A program made the translations under genes and the position numbers. Below are positions 13,487-18,564 of a stretch of DNA of 18,564 bases, piece by piece. The notes below the pieces were generated by a model. It searched no databases. It worked only from the letters and a program-made list of their open reading frames with translations, and was not told where the DNA came from. Numbering within the stretch: the stretch's first letter is position 1; every line of letters starts with the position of its first letter. This DNA is from an uncultured Clostridia bacterium (GTDB lineage: Bacteria; Bacillota; Clostridia; Oscillospirales; Oscillospiraceae). The stretch lies in assembly GCA_946539175.1 (NCBI GenBank), contig CAMNHH010000026.1, forward strand, positions 1 through 18,564, read 5' to 3'.

Positions 13487-14545
13487 ATGGAAGCACAGCG
13501 ATCCCTCCCGCCCCGATCCGCCGCCAGGATTCCGTATATAGACGCCCTGCGGATCTTCGCGGCCTTTTTCGTGATCGTCAACCACACGAATTCCCGTCTG
13601 TTCAACGAAACGCAGCCCTCCCTGATCTGGTACAGCTCCCTCACGTATTTCTTTGCCTCCAAAAGCGCAGTGCCGGTGTTTCTGATGATTACCGGAGCCC
13701 TGTCCGTGGACCGCGCCCCGGATTGGAAGGGCTACCCAAGACGGGTGCTGCGGGCCCTGGTGGTGCTGGCGGCGGCCAGCTTCGTCTATTACGTGCATAC
13801 GGTGCTGACTCGGACCGGCGCTACCTTCACGCTGGGAGGGCTGACCAAGGCGGTGTTCCAATCCGCGGCCCAACCCTTCTGGTATCTGTACGTCTATCTG
13901 GCCTGCACCCTGTTCATGCCCTTCTTCCAGAAGCTGGCCTCAGTCATGAACCGGCGGGAGGAACGGCTGTTTCTGCTGCTCAGCCTGGGGCTCAACGGCC
14001 TGCTGGAGCTGCTTCCCCTGATCTCCCCCGTCGCCAGGATCCACGATATGTACGGCGCGGCAACGGTGAACTCCTACATCGGCCTGGTCTTTGCCGGACA
14101 CTACTGCCACAAATATCTGCGGCCCGGCGGTCGCATGGCCATTTGGGCGGCGCTGGTCTGGGCCGCGATCCTGGCGCTGGAGGTCTGGCTCACCGGGAGA
14201 TTTTACCATGCGGGCCGGGGGAACTTCCTGGTGCTGGAGGAGCGGACGATGCCGCACATCGTGATCCAGGCCTTCTGCGTGTTCCAGCTGTTCCGCTGTC
14301 TGTTCCGGGATCCGGAGCGTCATCCGCGGCTGACCCGGGCCGTCTGCTTTGCGGGCCGTCAGACCTTTGGAATCTTCCTGCTGGGCGAGCTGGGGATCCG
14401 GTATCTGGGATGGATTTACACAGACCTGGCCCTCTGTATTCCGAGGCTGGCCGCCATGGTAATCTATGAAGCGGCGGTCTTCCTGGCCTGTATGCTGGTG
14501 ACGGCCCTGCTGCGCACGATCCCTCCGGTGCGCCGCTATCTCTGA
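13487..14545 (+). CDS. Acyltransferase 3 family integral membrane protein
   Basis: 352 residues with about ten hydrophobic segments, of the acyltransferase 3 family (OafA/WecH/VanT membrane-domain type), which moves acyl groups across or onto envelope glycans and related substrates. The N-terminus has the family hallmark YIDALRIFAAFFVIVNHTNS, with His in the NHT position corresponding to the conserved helix-1 His. The segment KSAVPVFLMITGALSV matches the conserved R/K-x-x-x-P-x-F-x-x-x-S/T-G region. It ends at KxxPPVRRYL-like basic residues in the cytoplasm. AAAGGAAG lies before the ATG. It follows the VanX-like gene by 156 bases on the same strand and may be co-transcribed. The acyl donor and acceptor cannot be read from the sequence. 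Confidence 0.9.
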   Translation: MEAQRSLPPRSAARIPYIDALRIFAAFFVIVNHTNSRLFNETQPSLIWYSSLTYFFASKSAVPVFLMITGALSVDRAPDWKGYPRRVLRALVVLAAASFVYYVHTVLTRTGATFTLGGLTKAVFQSAAQPFWYLYVYLACTLFMPFFQKLASVMNRREERLFLLLSLGLNGLLELLPLISPVARIHDMYGAATVNSYIGLVFAGHYCHKYLRPGGRMAIWAALVWAAILALEVWLTGRFYHAGRGNFLVLEERTMPHIVIQAFCVFQLFRCLFRDPERHPRLTRAVCFAGRQTFGIFLLGELGIRYLGWIYTDLALCIPRLAAMVIYEAAVFLACMLVTALLRTIPPVRRYL

Positions 14546-14610
14546 ATTTGCAAATCCGCGTTTGCGTGGACTTGCGGAAATGATCCGCCCGCCGCAGACA
14601 TAAGCTTCCC

Positions 14611-14650
14611 CCCTTTTGCAAATCCGATCCCGGCGCGTCGGATCAAAGGG
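14611..14650. other. Hairpin in the gap after the acyltransferase gene, with a repeat-core fragment
   Basis: CCCTTT and ATCCGA pair with TCGGAT and AAAGGG to form an interrupted stem. TTTTGCAAATCCG (14614-14626) is identical to 13 bases of repeat copy 3, so this may be a decayed fourth copy. The rest of 14546-14753 shows no supported gene. Confidence 0.35.
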
Positions 14651-14753
14651 AAACGGGGGAAAAGCGGGAAAGCGGCAGGCGTTGTGCGCCGCGTGGACGA
14701 TCCGGGCCGTGTGGCGCGCTCCGGGAGATCTCCCGGGGGTTCCAAGCCCGGCC

Positions 14754-14797
14754 AAAACGCCGCGAAGCCAGACGTCACCTGGCCTCGCGGCGTTTTT
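14754..14797. terminator. Bidirectional terminator between the acyltransferase and SDR genes
   Basis: AAAACGCCGCG pairs with CGCGGCGTTTT, with an inner GCCAG/CTGGC stem. T runs follow on both strands (GTTTTTCTC on plus, GCGTTTTGG on minus). It separates the convergent acyltransferase and SDR genes. The stretch 14798-14962 has only an unsupported 36-codon ORF. Confidence 0.8.
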
Positions 14798-14962
14798 CTC
14801 TCCTTCCGTGTTTTCCCCGGGGCAATCAGTTGCCGTCAGTCTGATTGACTGATTTCATTTACACGCACCTCGAGCTGTTCCGAGGGCTTCACGGCGAACG
14901 CCAACGTTGGAGCGGATTTGCTGTTTTCCGCTGCAGGACCGGGCATCTGCTTGCTTGCTTGC

Positions 14963-15979
14963 TCAAATTGCGGCCTTTGCCTTTTCCAGCGCGTCGATGA
15001 CCCTGTCGCACCAGGCGTCAAATTCCGGATCCTCCCGGTATTCCTCCGGATGGGCCAGAACGTACGCCAGGGCCCTTCTCACGCCCCGGTGGAAGGGGAC
15101 GTGGGTGGTCATTTCCGGCACAAGGCGCTGGATCTTGCGGTTGTCGAAAACCACGGATACCGACTTATCCCCAATGAGGCCGCCTTCGAAATCATAGCCA
15201 TAGCCGCGGCCCGCGGCGGCCAGGAATTCCGACGCCACGTGATAGGGCTTGAGCTCCACGCCCAGGGCGTCCGCAATGGTCTGATAGATCTGGTTCCAGG
15301 TCAGCACTTCGTCCCCGGTGATATGGAAGGCCTCCCCAATGGCATGGCGGTTGCCGATCAGTCCCGCGAAGCCGACGGCGAAATCTTCGCTGAAGGTCAG
15401 GTGCCAGAGGGAGCTTCCGTCCCCCTGAATGATCACCGGCTTGCCCGCCTGCATCCGCTGGATGACCTGGTAGAATCCATTTTTTCCGTGTACGCCCAGG
15501 GGGATGTGCTTCTCGTCATAGGTGTGGCTGGGGCGCACGATGGTGACCGGGAAGCCCGCTTCCCGGTACTTCTGCATGAGGAATTCCTCGCAGGCGATCT
15601 TGTTTCGGGAATACTGCCAGTATGGATTGGCCAGGGTCGTTCCCTCGGTGATCCGATAGCTTGCCGCAGGCTTGTGATAGGCGGAGGCGGAGCTGATGTA
15701 GATATATTGCTTTGTCTTGCCCCGGAAGAGCCTGTAGTCCCGTTCCACGTCCTCCGCCGTAAATCCGATGAATTCGCAGACCGCGTCAAAGCGCAGGTCC
15801 CGGAGCGCCTCCGCCGTCTGGGCCTCGTCCCGGATATCCGCGAGGATCTGTCCCACGCCCTCCGGTGCCGCCCGGTTCCCCCGGTTCAGGAGCCACAGCT
15901 CGAAGTCCGTTTCTTTTGCAAGCTTCCGGACAATGGCGCTGCTGATCTGCCCGGTGCCTCCCACAAATAATACTTTCAT
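14963..15979 (-). CDS. NAD-dependent epimerase/dehydratase family protein (extended SDR)
   Basis: 338 residues with a Rossmann fold. The nucleotide-binding motif VGGTGQIS (residues 6-13) and the catalytic Tyr-Lys pair YSRNK (Tyr123, Lys127), with the Ser-rich ISSASAYHKP before it, identify an extended short-chain dehydrogenase/reductase. VRPSHTYD and GDGSSLWHLTFSEDFAVGF are typical of the sugar-nucleotide epimerase/reductase branch. The C-terminus DPEFDAWCDRVIDALEKA is less conserved. Its exact substrate is not recognisable. The frame is open upstream to 16021, but AAGGAGGT sits 8 bases before the ATG at 15979, so that start is chosen. It lies 32 bases after the decayed Sir2 gene and was probably co-transcribed with it. 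Confidence 0.9.
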   Translation of the reverse strand: MKVLFVGGTGQISSAIVRKLAKETDFELWLLNRGNRAAPEGVGQILADIRDEAQTAEALRDLRFDAVCEFIGFTAEDVERDYRLFRGKTKQYIYISSASAYHKPAASYRITEGTTLANPYWQYSRNKIACEEFLMQKYREAGFPVTIVRPSHTYDEKHIPLGVHGKNGFYQVIQRMQAGKPVIIQGDGSSLWHLTFSEDFAVGFAGLIGNRHAIGEAFHITGDEVLTWNQIYQTIADALGVELKPYHVASEFLAAAGRGYGYDFEGGLIGDKSVSVVFDNRKIQRLVPEMTTHVPFHRGVRRALAYVLAHPEEYREDPEFDAWCDRVIDALEKAKAAI

Positions 15980-16011
15980 CCCGCGATACCTCCTTCTGCA
16001 AGGTAAAAGCT

Positions 16012-16561
16012 TCAAATGCATGACAGGGTCTGCAGAACCGCTCCGACGTCCCCGTCAATGCAGACGGCCTGCCCGCCCAGCTCCTTCGGGCAGACGGCCT
16101 CGTCGTAGTTGATACAGGCGTAGACAGCCTTCGGATTCCGGGCGGTCATGCGCCAAAAGGGGTACTTGATGATGACCGGGGTGTTATAGCCCACACCCAG
16201 CTCCAGATAGAGGACCCGGCCTTGATGGGCCTGCAGAAAGTCACTGTAACGGCCGGAGGCCTCCACCCAGCCCTCGTCCTCCACAAAGCGGTCGTCGGAG
16301 CGCAGATTCATGGTCATGGGCCTGCCGCAGACCGGGCAGACCGGCAGCAGCTCCGTCGGGACGGTCATCCTCAGCGTCACCCCCCTCCGGGCGGATCAGC
16401 GCGTTGTCCGGGCCGATCTCCCAACCCTGGGAGAGAACCATGGCCCGGACTGTTTCGTAATTGTCATAGGTCTTCTCATGACAGGGCTCGCTGCACTGGA
16501 ACAGGCCGTAGTCCCCCTGGGTGTAGAACAGTCGGCCTTGATCAAAGCCCGCCTTCTGCTC
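16012..16561 (-). pseudogene. Decayed Sir2-family NAD-dependent deacylase
   Basis: Two frames together encode the last roughly 175 residues of a Sir2-type enzyme. First frame: KAGFDQGRLFYTQGDYGLFQ, then CSEPCHEKTYDNYETV, running to IRPEGG. Second frame: MTVPTELLPVCPVCGRPM, TMNLRSDDRFVEDEGW and LYLELGVGYNTPVIIKYPF, to the end. The zinc cysteines (CSEPC, CPVC) are kept. The frames join at a run of six G (plus-strand C16380-16385); five would restore the frame. The N-terminal part with the NAD-binding GAGxS motif and catalytic His is absent, and a stop codon (16562-16564) lies in frame just upstream. The frameshift could be a sequencing error, but the missing N-terminus cannot be explained that way. 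Confidence 0.8.
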
Positions 16562-16783
16562 TCAGGTCTCCGGCGCTTCAACGAGCCGCACAAGCGTCAC
16601 GGCGGGATCCGCCAGAAGGTGCTGACGGCCAGCCTCCGCAAGCCGGCAGCCTTCGGATGGGCAAATCTGCGGCGGGGCCGACTCCCGCTTCCGGATGTCC
16701 TCACGCGGCATGGACTCCGCCATCTGCACGCAGAGCTTTTCCAGATAGAAAACACGCCGTATCAGCGTATGGTTCTCCGACAT
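16562..16783 (-). CDS. Unrecognised 73-residue ORF upstream of the Sir2 remnant
   Basis: It starts MSENHTLIRRVFYLEKLCVQ and ends RLVEAPET. AGAAGGGA lies before the ATG and a plausible promoter lies just upstream, so it is probably translated. I do not recognise the family. It contains no Sir2 motifs, yet it is in the same frame as the Sir2 remnant and separated from it only by the TGA at 16562-16564. It could be a small gene, or the stub of another gene joined to the Sir2 tail by a deletion. Confidence 0.4.
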   Translation of the reverse strand: MSENHTLIRRVFYLEKLCVQMAESMPREDIRKRESAPPQICPSEGCRLAEAGRQHLLADPAVTLVRLVEAPET

Positions 16784-16806
16784 GAAGCGTCCCTTCTGTT
16801 ACGCTT

Positions 16807-16836
16807 ATCATAGCATAAACTTTTTGAAAAAATCAA
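16807..16836 (-). promoter_or_regulatory. Promoter of the Sir2 remnant/SDR transcript
   Basis: On the minus strand, TTGATT (16831-16836), an 18-base spacer and TATGAT (16807-16812) sit about 24 bases before the ATG at 16783. A small perfect stem, ATTTGCG/CGCAAAT (16839-16845 with 16852-16858), lies just upstream of the -35 box and could be an operator. Confidence 0.55.
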
Positions 16837-16929
16837 GTATTTGCGCCGCGACGCAAATCCTATCATTCTATCATTATTTGGCAGGAAGCGCAGCCTGCTC
16901 AGAACGGTTCCGTCATGTGAATGAAGAGG

Positions 16930-16966
16930 GGGGCTGTCGCAAAACGTAACGGTTTGCGACAGCCCC
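16930..16966. terminator. Strong hairpin downstream of the metal ATPase operon
   Basis: A perfect 14-bp stem, GGGGCTGTCGCAAA (16930-16943) with TTTGCGACAGCCCC (16953-16966), has a 9-base loop. It lies downstream of the minus-strand ATPase operon. The T run is weak on both sides (GGTTATATTGTTTT on plus), so its use as a terminator is probable from strength and position. Confidence 0.6.
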
Positions 16967-17008
16967 GGTTATATTGTTTTGCATCAAAGATCAGAAGCAT
17001 TTGATGCC

Positions 17009-17085
17009 GGCATCCACACGTTGCGGATGCCGCCCCGGGCAAAGCCCGGGGAAAGATGCCGGACCATATCTGTTTTGCAAATCCG
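17009..17085 (+). repeat. Structured intergenic repeat, copy 3 (truncated)
   Basis: GGCATCC/GGATGCC hairpin (17009-17029), CCCCGGGC/GCCCGGGG hairpin, then the core with GATGCCGGACCATATCTG and TTTTGCAAATCCGGGT. The sequence follows copy 2 closely up to the core and then stops, lacking the last two hairpins. It lies immediately downstream of the 26-residue ORF. Confidence 0.7.
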
Positions 17086-17101
17086 GGTCCGGTTTTTGCC
17101 G

Positions 17102-17182
17102 CTACTTCTTCTGATAGCCGGTGATGATGGTCAGCACAAAGCAGATCACGGTGGCCCAGGCAAAAAAGCGATGGTTTTTCAC
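17102..17182 (-). CDS. 26-residue membrane peptide coupled to the metal ATPase
   Basis: A GTG-started ORF encoding 26 residues: a basic N-terminus (MKNHR), one hydrophobic helix (FFAWATVICFVLTIIT) and a polar, basic tail (GYQKK). Its GTG overlaps the ATPase stop codon in GTGA (17179-17182), and a perfect AGGAGG inside the end of the ATPase gene serves as its ribosome site, so translational coupling is expected. A single-pass peptide next to a P-type ATPase suggests a small regulatory or stabilising subunit, by analogy with other pump-associated micropeptides. I think similar peptides follow such ATPases in related genomes but cannot check that here. An overlapping ATG frame using the same ribosome site gives a non-protein-like product. 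Confidence 0.65.
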   Translation of the reverse strand: MKNHRFFAWATVICFVLTIITGYQKK

Positions 17183-18564
17183 GGTTCATCCCTCCTGTTT
17201 TCGGTCATCAAATCAGTCATGCTGTGGAGGCTCAGCAGCAGGGTCGAGGAATTGTGCAGCAGGGCGCTGAGGGCGGGAGGGAGAATCCCCAGGGCGCCCA
17301 GGGCGATCAGACCCCCGTTGAAGCCCATGACGAAATGATAGTTCTGCCGAATGCGCTTCATCAGCGCGTCGGACAGGGCCTTGAGCCAGGCCAGCTCCCG
17401 CAGGTCCTCCGCGGCAATCACCACGTCCGCCACCTCCCGGGCAATGGTGGCCCCGCTGCCCACGGCCACGCCCACGTCCGCCAGGGACAGGGCCGGGGTG
17501 TCGTTGATGCCGTCTCCGATCATGATGACGGTCCGATGGGCCGCCTGCTCCCGCTTGATGTAATCCGCCTTGTCCTCCGGCAGCACCTCAGCCCGGAACT
17601 CGTCCACCCCCAGGGTTTGGGCGATGGCTGCGGCGGTGCTTCGGTTGTCCCCGGTAAGCATGACGGTCTTCCCGATCCCGGCCCTATGCAGGGCGGTCAG
17701 GGCCTCCGCTGCCTCCGGGCGCAGGGGATCCAGAATGCCGATGGCGGCGGAGAGGACCCCGTCCACCGCCAGATAAAGCCAGGACAGGCCCTGCTCCAGG
17801 GTGTCAAAGGCCGCCTGATCCTCCGGGAGAATGGTGACGCCTTCATCCTCGAATACGAAATGGCGGCTGCCGATGACGGTACGCTTGCCGTCAATCCGGG
17901 TGGCAATGCCGTGGGCCACCACGTATTCCACCTGGGAGTGCATCTCCTCATGGTCCAGGCCCCGTTCCCGGGCTGCCCGGACCACGGCGTTGGCCACGGA
18001 ATGGGGAAAGTGTTCCTCCAGGCAGGCGGCCACGCGAAGCATCTCCGCCTCCTGCTGCCCGTGGAAGGGTACCACCTTTGCCACCGTGGGACAGGCTTTC
18101 GTGAGGGTTCCGGTCTTATCGAAGATCACGGTGTCCGCTTCGCTGACCCGCTCCAGGAATTTTCCGCCCTTAACGGTGATCTTCCGGGTCCCGGCCTCCC
18201 GCATGGCGGACAGGACGCTCAGGGGCATGGAGAGCTTCAGAGCGCAGGAGAAGTCTACCATCAAAACCGACACGGCCCGGGGCACGTTCCGGGTCAGCAG
18301 CCAGGTGAGCAGGCTTCCGCCCAGGCACCAGGGCACCAGCCGATCCGCCAGATTGGCAGCCTGCAGCTCCACCCCGGACTTCAGCCGCTCGGAGTCCTCA
18401 ATCATCCGCACGATGCGGTCGTAGCGGTTCTCCCCTGCCGCACCGGTCACGCGCAGCATACAGTTGCCCTCCTCCACCACGGAGCCGGCGTAGACCGCCG
18501 CCCCGGGCCGCTTGGCCACGGGAACGGACTCCCCGGTGAGGGAGGCCTGGTTCAGCATCACGTC
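17179..18564 (-). CDS. Heavy-metal P1B-like P-type ATPase, C-terminal part (5' end outside the window)
   Basis: 461 residues are visible, and the gene runs off the window edge at 18564. It starts within the actuator domain (NQASLTGESVPVAKRPG). Then come a membrane pair with MVDFSCALKLSMPLSVLS, the phosphorylation motif VIFDKTGTLTKACP, the nucleotide domain with EEHFPHSVANAVV in place of the usual HP motif, VMLTGDN, GDGINDTPALSLADVGVAVG, and the last helix pair ending LLHNSSTLLLSLHSM. This is the layout of P1B metal exporters. The membrane CPC metal motif is replaced by Ser-Cys-Ala (18241-18249), so the ion is uncertain. The N-terminal metal-binding region lies outside the window. It is followed by a coupled 26-residue membrane peptide. 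Confidence 0.93.
   Translation of the reverse strand, partial: DVMLNQASLTGESVPVAKRPGAAVYAGSVVEEGNCMLRVTGAAGENRYDRIVRMIEDSERLKSGVELQAANLADRLVPWCLGGSLLTWLLTRNVPRAVSVLMVDFSCALKLSMPLSVLSAMREAGTRKITVKGGKFLERVSEADTVIFDKTGTLTKACPTVAKVVPFHGQQEAEMLRVAACLEEHFPHSVANAVVRAARERGLDHEEMHSQVEYVVAHGIATRIDGKRTVIGSRHFVFEDEGVTILPEDQAAFDTLEQGLSWLYLAVDGVLSAAIGILDPLRPEAAEALTALHRAGIGKTVMLTGDNRSTAAAIAQTLGVDEFRAEVLPEDKADYIKREQAAHRTVIMIGDGINDTPALSLADVGVAVGSGATIAREVADVVIAAEDLRELAWLKALSDALMKRIRQNYHFVMGFNGGLIALGALGILPPALSALLHNSSTLLLSLHSMTDLMTENRRDEP

Noticed and set aside
12446..13873. Long minus-strand open frame of 475 codons across the VanX-like gene.
   Set aside because: It is an opposite-strand shadow of GC-rich codons and gives a low-complexity, His/Gln/Gly-rich product with no motifs. 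The other long opposite-strand frames, such as 5338-6780, 6904-8547 and 8551-10254, have the same character.
14836..14946. 36-codon minus-strand ORF after the SDR gene, reading MPGPAAENSKSAPTLAF onward.
   Set aside because: There is no ribosome binding site before its ATG and no recognisable family. The composition is protein-like, so it is noted, but it cannot be supported.
14949..14963. Short GCTT tandem repeat at the end of the SDR gene, considered as a phase-variable tract.
   Set aside because: Fewer than four units, lying at and after the stop codon. Slippage would have no clear effect.
16899..17189. 96-codon minus-strand ORF starting MNREKPSLFCLG, using the same ribosome site as the 26-residue peptide.
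   Set aside because: It runs through repeat copy 3 and the hairpin at 16930-16966 and looks non-coding. The GTGA-coupled 26-residue frame gives a clean membrane helix instead.

Overview
This is GC-rich, tightly packed bacterial DNA. Strong AAGGAGG-type ribosome binding sites, TTGACA/TATAAT promoters, a clostridial-type flavodoxin, a DUF3793 protein and many envelope lipoproteins suggest a GC-rich gut clostridium of the Oscillospiraceae type. That placement is an inference. No rRNA, tRNA, CRISPR array, transposase or phage gene was found.

Layout. (a) 105-2587: a flavodoxin/DUF3793 operon and a ZIP metal transporter, both on the minus strand. Their promoters carry near-identical palindromes (1185-1202 and 2541-2558), which points to one metal-responsive repressor. 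(b) 2786-4057: an orphan 1-phosphofructokinase-type kinase on the plus strand with its own terminator. (c) 10308 down to about 4099: a five-gene minus-strand operon. Its first gene fuses STAS, an APH-like kinase and an RsbW/SpoIIAB-like ATPase. The second is a MATE transporter with its own C-terminal RsbW-like ATPase domain. Then come a VanY-type D,D-carboxypeptidase lipoprotein, a small RelA/SpoT-type HD hydrolase and a DUF218 (YdcF/SanA) membrane protein. (d) 10375-14545: a lipoprotein polysaccharide deacetylase with four N-terminal repeat domains, a divergent VanX-type D-Ala-D-Ala dipeptidase, and a membrane acyltransferase. (e) 14963-16836: an extended SDR enzyme behind a decayed Sir2 sirtuin (N-terminus lost, frameshift in a G6 run) and an unrecognised 73-codon ORF. 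(f) 16930-18564: the C-terminal two thirds of a P1B-like metal ATPase, cut by the window edge, translationally coupled to a 26-residue membrane peptide.

How the genes fit together. Two themes stand out. One is metal homeostasis: flavodoxin and ZIP under a shared operator, and a metal ATPase. The other is envelope and peptidoglycan remodelling: VanY-like, VanX-like, a CE4 deacetylase, an acyltransferase and DUF218. There are no vanH, vanA, vanR or vanS homologues, so this is not a glycopeptide-resistance cassette. The most novel locus is 6817-10176. Two adjacent genes each place an anti-sigma-type ATPase domain in an unusual fusion, and one also carries its own STAS antagonist domain. This suggests partner switching that acts on a transporter instead of, or as well as, a sigma factor. 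A structured intergenic repeat with three clear copies (1373-1490, 2835-2961, 17009-17085) occupies several of the gene-free stretches.
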